This document shows, one piece after another, positions 1-9,330 of a stretch of DNA of 64,000 nt. The DNA is taken from NCBI GenBank assembly GCA_002708905.1, contig PAPM01000041.1, positions 1 through 64,000 on the forward strand, read 5' to 3'. Made by a program: the position numbers and the translations under genes. The notes beneath the pieces are model-generated. The model worked only from the letters and a program-made list of their open reading frames with translations. It searched no databases and was not told where the DNA came from. The stretch is from Pseudomonadales bacterium (GTDB lineage: Bacteria; Pseudomonadota; Gammaproteobacteria; Pseudomonadales; Ketobacteraceae). Numbering within the stretch: position 1 is the stretch's first letter; the number at the start of each line of letters is the position of its first letter.

Positions 1-3
1 TGC

Positions 4-79
4 GTCCCCTTCGTCTAGTGGCCTAGGACACCGCCCTTTCACGGCGGTAACAGGGGTTCGAGTCCCCTAGGGGACGCCA
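4..79 (+). tRNA. tRNA-Glu (UUC)
   Basis: The cloverleaf is complete. The 7-bp acceptor stem pairs 4-10 with 69-75, followed by discriminator G76 and an encoded CCA at 77-79. The anticodon arm is CCGCC/GGCGG with anticodon TTC at 38-40, and the T arm carries the GGTTCGAGTCC motif. Its promoter lies outside the window. Confidence 0.97.
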
Positions 80-88
80 CTATTCGAC

Positions 89-117
89 AAAAAAGCAGGC
101 TTCGGCCTGCTTTTTTT
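89..117 (+). terminator. Rho-independent terminator after tRNA-Glu
   Basis: A GCAGGC/GCCTGC stem (95-100 and 105-110) closes a UUCG tetraloop and is followed by seven T residues (111-117). The A run before the stem extends the pairing. It ends the tRNA transcript before nfi. Confidence 0.9.
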
Positions 118-148
118 ATGCCTGTCAGGTACTGAAGCGGGGGCAAAG

Positions 149-805
149 ATGGAACCTCATTCCTGGGATCTGTCACCCAAAGAAGCCATCGAAATCCAGA
201 AACAATGGAGCAGCCGGGTCGTTACTTCGGATCAGCTCGGGTTGGTGCGCAGGGTGGCCGGTGTGGATGTCGGGTTTGAAGATAATAACGAAGTTACCCG
301 GGCCGCTATTGTTGTGCTTAGTTACCCTGATCTGCAGCCGATCGATTCCGCATTGGTGAAAATTCCCACTTGCTATCCTTACATTCCCGGTTTGCTGTCC
401 TTCCGGGAAATGCCGGCCATCCTCAAAGCCTACCAACAGTTGAAACGGAAACCGGATTTGCTGTTATGTGATGGGCAGGGCACCGCGCATCCGCGCCGCT
501 TTGGCATTGCCTGTCATTTGGGTGTTTGGCTGGATGTTCCCAGTATCGGTGTCGGCAAAACCCGGTTGGTTGGAAGCCACGATGTGCTGCCGGACGAGAA
601 AGGTGCGTGGGTGCCGTTGCTGGATAAGGGCGAGCAGGTGGGCGCAGTATTACGCAGTCGCCAGGGGGTAAAGCCGATTTACGTTTCCCCCGGCCATCGT
701 GTAAGCCTGGCGACTTCGGTGGAGTGGGTAATGAATTGCGTAACCCGCTATAAGTTGCCCGAAACCACCCGCCATGCTCATCATCTGGCGTCGAATCTTA
801 AGTAG
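149..805 (+). CDS. nfi: Endonuclease V (deoxyinosine 3' endonuclease)
   Basis: Endonuclease V nicks DNA near deoxyinosine, starting repair of deaminated adenine. The protein is 218 residues, close to E. coli Nfi (about 223). All family landmarks are present: the first metal-binding Asp in AGVDV (D40), the wedge motif YIPGLLSFRE with catalytic E87, the third acidic residue in CDGQG (D108), HPRRFGIA, GVGKT (K137) and the late SPGHR histidine (H183). It therefore looks catalytically intact. It follows the tRNA-Glu terminator and ends 16 bp from the convergent glutamine amidotransferase gene. A degenerate paralogue lies at 33038-33757. Confidence 0.96.
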   Translation: MEPHSWDLSPKEAIEIQKQWSSRVVTSDQLGLVRRVAGVDVGFEDNNEVTRAAIVVLSYPDLQPIDSALVKIPTCYPYIPGLLSFREMPAILKAYQQLKRKPDLLLCDGQGTAHPRRFGIACHLGVWLDVPSIGVGKTRLVGSHDVLPDEKGAWVPLLDKGEQVGAVLRSRQGVKPIYVSPGHRVSLATSVEWVMNCVTRYKLPETTRHAHHLASNLK

Positions 806-821
806 CACAATCCGAACCCGT

Positions 822-1529
822 TTACTCACAGAGATCAACAAAACGTTGTATCAGATGCTGGTTGGCGTCCGCATGGGTGACGCCGGCCAGTAACTTTTTC
901 ACCGGGATCTGGGCGGCCAATAATTTCTCATACGCCTCGAATATATAGCCGCGCATGATGTCTGCGGTAAACTCGGGATGGAACTGCACACCCCAGGCCC
1001 GCTCGCCCACCCGATAGGCCTGGTGTGGCTCATACTGGTTACTGGCCAGCAAGGTTGCTCCCGGTGGCAGTGCCAGGGCGCTTTGGGCGTGGGTAACCTG
1101 GGCCAGAAAGGTCTCCGGTAATCCACTCAACAGCTGATCTTGTTTGCCGGCCTCGGTTAATTTAACCGAAACGGTGCCTATTTCCCGACCCTTTGGGTGC
1201 CAGCCGGCCTCACCCCCCAGTGCTTCTGCCAATAATTGATGACCGTAGCACACTGCCAGCAGGGGCCGCTTAGCCTCCACCACATGTTGAATCCAGGGCT
1301 TCAGGTTTTCACTCCAGGGTAATTGTTCCGTCACCATGGCAGGGGAGCCGGTAATGATAAAGCCATCGCAATCCTGGATAGCAGGTGGCTTTTCTCCACC
1401 CGCTACGTCATATGTAGTAAAGTGCCCGTGGCTGACCGAATCCTGAAACCAGCTTTCGAAGTCACCGAAAATACAGCGGAGTCGAGGATGGGTGGTGCCG
1501 GTTTTGATTAGGCCGATTCTGGAGGTCAT
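822..1529 (-). CDS. Class I glutamine amidotransferase (GuaA-N-like, stand-alone)
   Basis: A stand-alone class I glutamine amidotransferase of 235 residues. The catalytic triad is visible: nucleophile C94 in AVCYGHQ, and H184 and E186 in QFHPE. The ITGSP oxyanion-type motif is at 60-63. Such proteins hydrolyse glutamine and pass ammonia on. No synthetase domain or partner gene is adjacent, so the acceptor substrate is unknown; related proteins are annotated GMP synthase-like (YfeJ group) or act on gamma-glutamyl compounds. It is convergent with nfi and divergent from the ABC exporter. Confidence 0.88.
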   Translation of the reverse strand: MTSRIGLIKTGTTHPRLRCIFGDFESWFQDSVSHGHFTTYDVAGGEKPPAIQDCDGFIITGSPAMVTEQLPWSENLKPWIQHVVEAKRPLLAVCYGHQLLAEALGGEAGWHPKGREIGTVSVKLTEAGKQDQLLSGLPETFLAQVTHAQSALALPPGATLLASNQYEPHQAYRVGERAWGVQFHPEFTADIMRGYIFEAYEKLLAAQIPVKKLLAGVTHADANQHLIQRFVDLCE

Positions 1530-1563
1530 GGGAATTGCAATCCATACTGAAACAATGTCTTTG

Positions 1564-1585
1564 CCGTTTTATATCAGGAAAACGG
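1564..1585. promoter_or_regulatory. Inverted repeat in the divergent promoter region
   Basis: A perfect 7/7 inverted repeat, CCGTTTT (1564-1570) and AAAACGG (1579-1585), has an 8-base AT-rich spacer. It lies 25 bp before the ABC exporter start and 34 bp before the divergent amidotransferase start. The placement fits an operator; the regulator at 3413-4168, cotranscribed with the exporter, is a candidate ligand. That link is inference. Confidence 0.4.
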
Positions 1586-1610
1586 TTGTTGGGGAAATCA
1601 GGGATTACGT

Positions 1611-3407
1611 ATGCATGACATGATGTACGGCAGCGTACAGCGGGGCAATGTGGATTGGAAGGTGCTGGGCAAGCTGCTGCCTTATCTGTGGCAGTTTCGA
1701 GTCCGGGTGGGGCTGGCGCTTGCTCTGCTGATCATTTCCAAACTGGCTAACGTGGGTGTTCCGGTTTCACTCAAATATATCGTCGATTCCCTGGACACGT
1801 CGCTGGTTGCTGTTGTAGCGGTTCCGATCGCCATGGTGGTGGCCTACGGCGTGTTGCGTTTCAGCAGTGTGGCCTTTGGTGAACTGAGGGATGCAGTGTT
1901 TGGCCGGGTGGCAGAGCGCACTTTGTCGCGGCTGGGATTGACCGTTTTCGAACACCTTCATCGTCTCGACCTGGAATATCACTTAAGCCGAAAAACCGGT
2001 GGGCTGTCCCGTGATATCGAGCGGGGCACCAGTGGAGTTTCCTTCCTGTTGCGCTCCCTGGTGTTCAGTGTGGTACCGATTTTGGTGGAAGTGGCGCTGG
2101 TGATTGGTATCTTTGCCTTTCAGTTTGATCTGGTGTTCGTCTGGATTACGTTGTTCGCGGTGGTGATCTATATTCTGTTTTCGGTGGTGGTGACCAATTG
2201 GCGTACCGGGTATGTGCGGGATGCTAATTTAAAGGACAGTAAAGCTAATACACGGGCCATAGACAGCCTGTTGAACTATGAAACAGTAAAATATTTTAAT
2301 AATGAAGCCTATGAATCCCGGCTCTATGCAGACAATTTATTAGAGCGGGAGCAGGCCAAGGTGAAGAATCATCTTAGCCTGGCGGCCCTCAATTCAGGGC
2401 AGGCGTTGATCATTGCGGCCAGCATTGCGGTGATGATGTTGATTGCCGCATATCAAGTGCAGGATGGCCGGATGACCCTGGGGGATTTGGCTATGATTAA
2501 TGGGTTGATGATCCAGGTATTCATTCCATTAAACGCCCTCGGGTTTGTGTATCGTGAAATGAAGCGGGCGCTGGCGGATGTTGAAGGGATGTTTGATATT
2601 CTTGAACTGAAACCGGCCATCATGGATCGTGCCGACGCGGACAGCCTGCCTGCGCTGGCAGACGGCATCGAATTCAATAACGTCAGCTTTGCCTACCATC
2701 CCGATCGACCGATCCTTAAGAATGTTTCTTTTCGGGTTCCGGCCGGTAAGAAAGTGGCCATTGTCGGCCCCAGCGGCGCGGGTAAGTCCACCATTGCCCG
2801 CTTATTATTTAGGTTCTACGAAACCAGTGAAGGTCGTATTTTGATTGGCGGTTATGCTATCGGCGAAGTAACCCAGGATAGCCTGCGGGCCGCCATTGGT
2901 GTGGTGCCCCAGGACACTGTGCTGTTCAACGATACCTTAAGGGAAAATATCCGTTACGGTCGACCTGATGCCTGCGAACAGGAAATCCTGCAGGCTTCGG
3001 AACATGCCATGCTCAGTGATTTCATCAGCAAGTTGCCCAAAGGTTACGACACCATGGTGGGTGAGAGAGGTTTGAAAGTGTCCGGTGGCGAGAAACAGCG
3101 TATCGCTATTGCCCGCGCCTTGTTGAAAAAACCGCGAATTTTTCTGTTTGATGAGGCTACCTCGTCGCTGGATTCCCGCACCGAGCAGGGTATCAACAAA
3201 TCCCTGCAATCCATCGCGCACAATCATACCACCCTGGTGATTGCCCATCGGCTTTCCACCGTGGTGGATTGCGATGAAATCCTCGTGCTTGAGGACGGGC
3301 AGATTGTGGAGCGGGGCAGTCACCGGGAACTGTTGCAAAAAAACGGGCGTTACCATGATATGTGGCAGGTGCAAATGCAGTCTGAATCCGGGACTGGGGT
3401 GGAGTAA
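1611..3407 (+). CDS. ABC exporter, ATM1/HMT1 (ABCB7-like) family, fused permease-ATPase
   Basis: A half-transporter of 598 residues: a six-helix type-1 exporter membrane domain (about 20-310) followed by one nucleotide-binding domain. Walker A is GPSGAGKST (near 388), the signature is VSGGEKQR (near 490) and Walker B is FLFDEATSSLD (near 512). The segment NYETVKYFNNEAYE in the coupling region is characteristic of the ATM1/ABCB7 subfamily, which moves glutathione-linked sulfur or metal species and acts as a homodimer in the inner membrane. The cargo here is not defined. The next gene, an HTH regulator, starts 5 bp after the stop and is probably cotranscribed. Confidence 0.92.
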   Translation: MHDMMYGSVQRGNVDWKVLGKLLPYLWQFRVRVGLALALLIISKLANVGVPVSLKYIVDSLDTSLVAVVAVPIAMVVAYGVLRFSSVAFGELRDAVFGRVAERTLSRLGLTVFEHLHRLDLEYHLSRKTGGLSRDIERGTSGVSFLLRSLVFSVVPILVEVALVIGIFAFQFDLVFVWITLFAVVIYILFSVVVTNWRTGYVRDANLKDSKANTRAIDSLLNYETVKYFNNEAYESRLYADNLLEREQAKVKNHLSLAALNSGQALIIAASIAVMMLIAAYQVQDGRMTLGDLAMINGLMIQVFIPLNALGFVYREMKRALADVEGMFDILELKPAIMDRADADSLPALADGIEFNNVSFAYHPDRPILKNVSFRVPAGKKVAIVGPSGAGKSTIARLLFRFYETSEGRILIGGYAIGEVTQDSLRAAIGVVPQDTVLFNDTLRENIRYGRPDACEQEILQASEHAMLSDFISKLPKGYDTMVGERGLKVSGGEKQRIAIARALLKKPRIFLFDEATSSLDSRTEQGINKSLQSIAHNHTTLVIAHRLSTVVDCDEILVLEDGQIVERGSHRELLQKNGRYHDMWQVQMQSESGTGVE

Positions 3408-3412
3408 ACAGG

Positions 3413-4168
3413 ATGGCACAGACCACAGCTTTGATTGATGCCTTGAAACAGGTTTTAAAAGAGCAATCCATCACTTACAGCCAGGTGGCAGATCATCTGG
3501 ACATGTCGCTGGCCAGCGTGAAGCGCCTGTTTTCCGAAAAGCAGTTTTCCCTGAAACGTCTGGACTCTGTGTGTGAGTTGGCCGGCATTGAAATCAGTGA
3601 CCTTGCCCGACGGGTGGATCAGCAGCGTAAGATCAGCCAGTTGACGGCCGAGCAGGAACAACAGCTGGTGGAAGATGAAAAGTTGCTGATAATTGCAGTG
3701 TCTGCTTTGAATCGCTGGAGCTTTGACGACATCCTCAACGCTTATGACTTTACCGAGGCTGAGATGATTCAGGGGCTTGCCAAGCTGGATCGCATGAAGA
3801 TGATCGATCTGTTACCCGGCAACCGGATAAAACCGCTGATCACCACGGACTTTCAATGGCAAAAGAATGGTCCTATCCAGCGTTTTTTTGAGACCCAGGT
3901 GCAGCAGGATTTTTTTAAAAGCCGCTTCAATGGGCCAGGAGAAATTCGGTTGTTTGTGACGGGCATGTTAACGCCGGCATCCAATGCCGTCATGCAACAA
4001 AAGCTGGAGCGATTGGCCATCGACTTTCGTCGTTTGCATCAGGAGGATCTGGTAAAGCCGTTATCGGATCGTTATGGTACCAGCATGGTATTGGCCATGC
4101 GTCCCTGGGAGCTGGAATTTTTCCTGCGTCATCGTCGTGCCGGAACCAAGAAAATTTTTCCCGGTTGA
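3413..4168 (+). CDS. Helix-turn-helix transcriptional regulator (XRE-like N-terminus)
   Basis: A protein of 251 residues. Its first 65 residues form an XRE/Cro-type HTH (SQVADHLDMSLASVKRLFS as recognition region). The rest (about 70-250) is an uncharacterised helical domain with no recognisable ligand-binding signature. The start is 5 bp after the ABC exporter stop, so the two are probably one transcript and the regulator may control exporter expression. The inverted repeat at 1564-1585 is a plausible target. No enzyme motif is seen. Confidence 0.8.
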   Translation: MAQTTALIDALKQVLKEQSITYSQVADHLDMSLASVKRLFSEKQFSLKRLDSVCELAGIEISDLARRVDQQRKISQLTAEQEQQLVEDEKLLIIAVSALNRWSFDDILNAYDFTEAEMIQGLAKLDRMKMIDLLPGNRIKPLITTDFQWQKNGPIQRFFETQVQQDFFKSRFNGPGEIRLFVTGMLTPASNAVMQQKLERLAIDFRRLHQEDLVKPLSDRYGTSMVLAMRPWELEFFLRHRRAGTKKIFPG

Positions 4169-4230
4169 AATAAATTCAGCCTGGGTTAATCTCAACGTTT
4201 ACGCTTTAAAGAATGGAACAGGGGAAGCTT

Positions 4231-5706
4231 GTGAGCACAGAATGGGCCTATCACAGCGCGAAGCAATTGCTTCAGGAGATGAAAGACGGCAAGTTAACCA
4301 GTCGCCAACTGTTGGACTATTACATCAAGCGCATTGAACGGCTAAATCCGCAACTGAATGCCGTGGTAGCGACCGACTATTCCGCGGCGCGGGCCAGGGC
4401 CGATGCGGCGGATAAAGCCCGGAGTGAAGGTGAAAACTGGGGGCCGCTGCACGGCCTGCCCATGACCGTTAAAGATACTTATGAGGTGGTGGGGATGCCC
4501 TGTGTGGCCGGAGCCCCTTCATTGAAGGATCACCTACCCAAGAAGGATGCTGTCACTATTGAAAACCTGAAGCAGGCGGGTGCCATTATCTTCGGTAAAA
4601 CCAACGTGCCGCTGTTTGCTTCAGATCTGCAGAGTTACAATAAAGTCTATGGTACGTCCCATAACCCCTGGAACACGCAATACACCCCGGGAGGTTCCTC
4701 CGGCGGAGCGGCCGCTGCCTTGGCAGCGGGTTTCACCCCTGTTGAATTGGGTTCGGATATCGGTGGGTCTATCAGAACACCTGCGCATTTCTGTGGTGTT
4801 TTCGGCCACAAAACCACCCATGGCGTTATATCTTTGCGGGGTCACATTCCTGGTCCTCCCGGTGTGCTCAGTGAAACCGATCTGGCGGTGTCCGGGCCCA
4901 TGGCTCGCACGGCCGATGATCTGCAGTTGATTCTGGATGTGGTGAGTGGACCTTCTCCCCTGATGCAACCGGGTTGGCAACTCAAGCTGCCCGCCGTTAA
5001 GCAGCGAAAACTGCAGGATTTCAAAGTGCTGTTGTGGATGGATGATCCGCTTTGTCCCATTGCTTCTGAAATGAAATCCATGTTCGATGATTTAAAACAA
5101 TCACTGGAACAGCAGGGTGTGTCGGTTACTGTGGGTGCCCCCATGGACATGGCGCTGAAGACCTTCTATCCACTCTATCTGAGGCTGTTGGGTGGTGTCT
5201 TGGGATCGTCTCATAAGAAAATTGAACGTACGGCCATGGGGCTGGCGGCACCTTTGCTGCAGAAGTTTGGCGATCGTTTTCAGTTGCCTAAGCTGTTCGA
5301 GAATTACCTGGAAGGTGCCAGCCAGTCCCATGTGGACTGGTTGCGGGATAATGAGCGTCGCTATCGTTTGCGGGAGAAATTCCTGCAGACGTTTGAAAAA
5401 TATGATGTGATTCTCTGCCCGATCAATATGACAACCAGTTTCCGCCATAACCAGGAGCAGGACATTTTTATGCGTAAGCTGTCGGTGGATGGCAAGATGC
5501 GAAATTATACTGACATGTTCATGTGGATTGCCCCCGCCACCGTGTTGGGGCTGCCGGCCACCAGCGCACCGATAGGTGTAACCAAAGATGGTCTGCCGGT
5601 AAATGTTCAGATAATGGGTGGCGCCTATCAGGATAAAACCACCATTCGCTTCGCCAGGTTTATGGAAAAGGCGGGATTCACTTTCCAGCCGCCGGCTGGA
5701 TATTGA
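4231..5706 (+). CDS. Amidase signature family hydrolase
   Basis: A 491-residue amidase-signature enzyme that cleaves carboxamides with a Ser-cisSer-Lys triad. Numbered from the GTG start, the Lys is in TVKDT (K81), the cis-Ser in GGSSGG (about S156) and the nucleophile in GSDIGGSIR (S180). The GTG at 4231 is chosen because AGGGGA (4220-4225) sits 5 bases before it; the in-frame ATG at 4213 has no such site. The sequence resembles general amidases (FAAH/indoleacetamide hydrolase class), not GatA, since no GatB/C genes are nearby. The substrate is unknown. The gene ends at a strong terminator. Confidence 0.9.
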   Translation: MSTEWAYHSAKQLLQEMKDGKLTSRQLLDYYIKRIERLNPQLNAVVATDYSAARARADAADKARSEGENWGPLHGLPMTVKDTYEVVGMPCVAGAPSLKDHLPKKDAVTIENLKQAGAIIFGKTNVPLFASDLQSYNKVYGTSHNPWNTQYTPGGSSGGAAAALAAGFTPVELGSDIGGSIRTPAHFCGVFGHKTTHGVISLRGHIPGPPGVLSETDLAVSGPMARTADDLQLILDVVSGPSPLMQPGWQLKLPAVKQRKLQDFKVLLWMDDPLCPIASEMKSMFDDLKQSLEQQGVSVTVGAPMDMALKTFYPLYLRLLGGVLGSSHKKIERTAMGLAAPLLQKFGDRFQLPKLFENYLEGASQSHVDWLRDNERRYRLREKFLQTFEKYDVILCPINMTTSFRHNQEQDIFMRKLSVDGKMRNYTDMFMWIAPATVLGLPATSAPIGVTKDGLPVNVQIMGGAYQDKTTIRFARFMEKAGFTFQPPAGY

Positions 5707-5718
5707 TTTGCAGAATAT

Positions 5719-5749
5719 AAAAAAAGCCCGGAACTTCCGGGCTTTTTTT
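5719..5749. terminator. Bidirectional terminator between amidase and aldehyde dehydrogenase
   Basis: A GCCCGGA/TCCGGGC stem with an ACT loop is flanked by an A run on the left and a T run on the right. It can terminate both the amidase (plus) and the convergent aldehyde dehydrogenase (minus). Confidence 0.9.
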
Positions 5750-5767
5750 ATATGGCGTTTTAGGCGA

Positions 5768-7360
5768 TCAGGGTTTCCACCGCGTCATCATTTTTTTCAC
5801 CAATTGCGGAGCGGCTCCCAGGGCGCTGCCGACCAGCTCTTTTGCATCCCGCGGATACATCATGCGTTGGGCTTTCAACAGCGTGTTGTAGGTGGTTTCG
5901 TCAAACGGATACCACCACAGGTTGCGCTTCATGGGCAGGATGTCCCAGTTAATGGCTTTGGCATGGGTCATTTCCAGCAAGCCTTCGTGGCCATGGGTTC
6001 GCCCCAGACCGGAATGCTTCCAGCCTCCCCATGGCATTTCAGACAGCCCGTGGGTGTAGAGGTGATCGTTGATGGTGGTGACGCCGGATTCCAGCATGGC
6101 CGCTATGCGCTTGGCGCGTTTCAAATCGCGGGACCAAATGGATGAGGTCAGTGCCAAATGGGATTCGTTGGCCAGTTTAATCGCTTCCTCTTCGGTGGAA
6201 AACGTCATCACCGGAATGATGGGGCCAAAGGTTTCATCGTTCACCAGCAGCATGTCATTGTTGGTTCCAGACAACAAGGTGGCGGGATGGAAGTAGCCGT
6301 TCTGCGGACCGACCGGCTTGGATTGAGCTTCGATTTTAGCGCCTTTTTGCAACGCGTCTTCCAGGTGTTGCTCAACCGTATTCAATTGACCGCGGGTGGT
6401 CAGGGAACCCATGTCCACATCAAAGCCTTGACCAACGCCGTGGCGAAGCGCCGCTGTTTTCTGCCGCATCAGGTCCATGAAGGGCTCATATACAGATTCG
6501 TGCACGTATACCCGTTCGACGCCACCACAGGATTGTCCGGCATTCTGGAAACCAGCCCAGGCAGCGCCATTGGCGGCCCGCTCCAGGTCGGCATCTTCAA
6601 ACACCAGCATGGGATCGTTACCACCCAGTTCCAGGGAGAGTGGGGTCAGGGTCTTGGCCGCCTGCTCCATCAATTGCTTGCCGACCGGTACTGATCCGGT
6701 GAAGAAAATCTTATCGATACTGTTGTCGAAGAATGCCTGGGAGACAGCGCCACCGGAACCCACGATTTGCTGGAACAGGCCTTTTGGCAAATGACCCGCT
6801 TCCACAATCTGGTTTATCGCTTCGCCCACCAGCGGTGTGGCTGCAGCCACTTTAAGGATAATGGCATTGCCTGCCATCAGGCCCATGATTACTTCGCCGA
6901 AGGGGATGGAAAGAGGATAGTTCCACGGGCTGATGATACCCACCACCCCCAGAGGTTTGCGCTGGATGACTGTGCGCTTGTTGATGAACAAGGGACTGTC
7001 GATGGGGAGCTTTTTTTCTCTCAGTACTTTTTCTGCGTGTTTGGCGTACCAGTCACAGGCCAGTGTGCAGGGCAGTACTTCCGTTGCCAGGGCATCCACC
7101 AGGGTCTTGCCATTACTTTTGCTGACAATCTCAGACAACTCTTCCGCGTGCTCAACAATGTAGTCTCGCATCAGATGCAGCGCGCGGGCCCGTTCCTTAA
7201 AGGAGCGATGGGCCCATATTTTCTGTGCGGCGCGGGCATGCTCAAAGATTTCCGGCAGGCGGTTGAGGTCGGTGTTGGGAACCTGTCCGATTTCATCCCC
7301 GGTAGCGGGGTTGTAAGCGATGGTGAGACCGGGCTCGCGGATGTCTTGGGGTGCAGTCAT
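5768..7360 (-). CDS. NAD(P)-dependent aldehyde dehydrogenase
   Basis: An ALDH superfamily protein of 530 residues that oxidises an aldehyde to the acid. The oxyanion Asn is in SPWNYP (N147), the general base in LELGGND (E244) and the nucleophile in GQSCGG (C278). The cofactor-binding TGSVPVGK segment is at 221-228. The usual LKPSE motif is replaced by LKVAAATP. The C-terminal tail (about 480-530) is basic and extended relative to the 480-490-residue norm. The gene is divergent from the FAD/TPP/DHOD-like operon across 289 bp, so a shared catabolic pathway is possible but unproven. Substrate unknown. Confidence 0.92.
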   Translation of the reverse strand: MTAPQDIREPGLTIAYNPATGDEIGQVPNTDLNRLPEIFEHARAAQKIWAHRSFKERARALHLMRDYIVEHAEELSEIVSKSNGKTLVDALATEVLPCTLACDWYAKHAEKVLREKKLPIDSPLFINKRTVIQRKPLGVVGIISPWNYPLSIPFGEVIMGLMAGNAIILKVAAATPLVGEAINQIVEAGHLPKGLFQQIVGSGGAVSQAFFDNSIDKIFFTGSVPVGKQLMEQAAKTLTPLSLELGGNDPMLVFEDADLERAANGAAWAGFQNAGQSCGGVERVYVHESVYEPFMDLMRQKTAALRHGVGQGFDVDMGSLTTRGQLNTVEQHLEDALQKGAKIEAQSKPVGPQNGYFHPATLLSGTNNDMLLVNDETFGPIIPVMTFSTEEEAIKLANESHLALTSSIWSRDLKRAKRIAAMLESGVTTINDHLYTHGLSEMPWGGWKHSGLGRTHGHEGLLEMTHAKAINWDILPMKRNLWWYPFDETTYNTLLKAQRMMYPRDAKELVGSALGAAPQLVKKMMTRWKP

Positions 7361-7373
7361 TGGATTTAACCTC

Positions 7374-7411
7374 TGAAAGATGATCCTGGGTGTGAAAGAT
7401 GATCCTGGGTG
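7374..7411. repeat. Perfect 19-bp tandem duplication in the divergent promoter region
   Basis: TGAAAGATGATCCTGGGTG occurs twice head to tail (7374-7392 and 7393-7411), just upstream of the aldehyde dehydrogenase start. It could be a recent replication-slippage duplication or a doubled operator. The remainder of 7361-7649 shows no other convincing structure. Confidence 0.9.
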
Positions 7412-7649
7412 CCCCTAAATCAGGGCAATTCGGGTTGTTTTAAGTGTTAGTAAGTCAACCTCTTTAATTCCCTAATTCTACGAGAAGCCGGCGGTGGCGG
7501 CAAACGCCTATTGGTGACGCTTTGTATACCACTGCTTTCTGGTGATAATCAATTGCCGTATATCTGACAGTTTGGCTTTACAGCATAGTGTAGACTGTAT
7601 CAAAAACCTATTAGGCGAGCGTCTGTAGCGCGAGCACAAGGAGAGCGGC

Positions 7650-9269
7650 ATGGCTGAATCGGCCAAAACCGATATCGTGATTGTAGGTGGGGGGATTGCC
7701 GGGATTACAGCGGCGCTGGAATTGCTGGACACCAATAAACGTGTCTGGATCCTGGATCGGGATGACGAGGTGAATTTCGGAGGATTGGCCAGGGAGGCTT
7801 TCGGCGGAATGGCCCTGTGTGGAACCCCCCTGCAGAAATTCAATGGTATTAGGGATAATCCGGAGCTGATGCTGCGGGACTGGCTGTCGTTTGCGGATTT
7901 CAGTGACACTGACCATTGGCCGCGCTACTGGGCCGAGGCCTACTGCCAGCGCAATTACGCCGACGTATACCGCTGGCTGAGAAAGCAAGGGACACAATTT
8001 TTCCCGGCGGTGAACTGGGTGGAGCGGGGCGAGTTCATGCCCGGCAACTCGGTTCCGCGCTACCACATCGTGTGGGGAACCGGGTGGGAATTGGTGCGGG
8101 TTCTGGAGAGTCGACTGCGTGGTCACGGGCGTGCCTCCAACCTGCGCATATCCTTCCACCACCGGGTGGAAGAGTTTCTTACCCGGAATGGAAAAGTGAG
8201 CGGCATCCGGGGAGTAAATGAGGCTGCCGGGGTGCCTTTTGAGGTTGAAGCCGATGTGGTGCTGGTGGCTACCGGCGGCATCAATGGCAACCTGGAGAAG
8301 GTGAGGCAGCATTGGCCCCGGGACTGGGGCATACCCCCGGCAACGATTCTGAATGGCTCGCATCGTTACTCCGGTGGTCTGCTGCATGAGGCTTCCGAGC
8401 AGATTGGCGCCAATGTCACCCATCTGGACTGGCAGTGGAACTATGCGGCCGGTATCCATCACCCGGAACCGAAAATGCCGCTGCATGGTTTGAGCCTGAT
8501 TCCACCTAAATCCGCACTGTGGATGGATGCCACCGGGCGCCGTGTGGGCCCCCATCCCATGGTGACGGGCTTTGATACCCACGGGCTGTGCCAGCGTATC
8601 TGTCAGCTCCCCCATGGTTACACCTGGCAGGTGATGAATCGCAAGATTGCCCATAAGGAAATCTCCATTTCCGGCTCTGAACATAACCCCGCGTTTCGGG
8701 ATCGCAAGCCTGTCACCTTTGCGCGGGAAATCCTGCTGGGTAATGACAACTTATACAACTATCTTGTTAATCAATGCCCCGATGTCATTACGGCCAATTC
8801 ACTGCAGGAACTGGGCAGCAAGATGAATGCAATTGACCCGGATGTGGCCGTGGATATTGAAGGCATGGTGCACGACGTCCTACATTATGACGCGGTCATC
8901 GATCGCGGTTCCAGTTTTCATAATGACGATCAGTTGCGTCGCATAGAGCATGCCCGGCGCTGGAAAGGAGACAAAGTGCGTACCTTGAAGTATCAGAAGA
9001 TCGATGACCCTTCCGCCTATCCTCTGGTGGCGATTCGGGAGTTTATCATCAGCCGCAAGAGCATGGGTGGTATCCAAACGGATAATCACTGCCGGGTGTT
9101 GAATACCCAGGGTCATCCCATTGAAAACCTGTACGCCGTAGGTGAGGCAGCGGGCTTTGGTGGTGGTGGGGCCAACGGCAATCGCTCACTGGAAGGGACG
9201 TTTCTTTCGGCCTGTGTGCTTACCGGGCGGGTTGCAGCCAGATCCATTGCCGGTCATGCTGATCCCTGA
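7650..9269 (+). CDS. FAD-binding dehydrogenase (KstD/fumarate reductase flavoprotein-like)
   Basis: A flavoprotein of 539 residues with an N-terminal dinucleotide fold (IVIVGGGIAGITAALEL, about 10-26). The C-terminal FAD motif (YAVGEAAGFGGGGANG) is typical of the 3-ketosteroid dehydrogenase/fumarate reductase flavoprotein superfamily. It best matches the group of predicted oxidoreductases known as COG3573. The ATG at 7650 follows a GGAGAG site. It is first in a plus-strand operon, 61 bp before a TPP enzyme. A desaturation or saturation reaction is expected from the family; the substrate is unknown. Confidence 0.88.
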   Translation: MAESAKTDIVIVGGGIAGITAALELLDTNKRVWILDRDDEVNFGGLAREAFGGMALCGTPLQKFNGIRDNPELMLRDWLSFADFSDTDHWPRYWAEAYCQRNYADVYRWLRKQGTQFFPAVNWVERGEFMPGNSVPRYHIVWGTGWELVRVLESRLRGHGRASNLRISFHHRVEEFLTRNGKVSGIRGVNEAAGVPFEVEADVVLVATGGINGNLEKVRQHWPRDWGIPPATILNGSHRYSGGLLHEASEQIGANVTHLDWQWNYAAGIHHPEPKMPLHGLSLIPPKSALWMDATGRRVGPHPMVTGFDTHGLCQRICQLPHGYTWQVMNRKIAHKEISISGSEHNPAFRDRKPVTFAREILLGNDNLYNYLVNQCPDVITANSLQELGSKMNAIDPDVAVDIEGMVHDVLHYDAVIDRGSSFHNDDQLRRIEHARRWKGDKVRTLKYQKIDDPSAYPLVAIREFIISRKSMGGIQTDNHCRVLNTQGHPIENLYAVGEAAGFGGGGANGNRSLEGTFLSACVLTGRVAARSIAGHADP

Positions 9270-9330
9270 TGGTGGAACCATACCTTGAAAGGCAACAGTC
9301 AAAGTTGAAAATAGCACAGGTGAAAATTTC

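Noticed and set aside
7611-8684. A 357-codon minus-strand open frame inside the FAD dehydrogenase region.
   Set aside because: Antisense to the recognisable flavoprotein, no ribosome site or motif.
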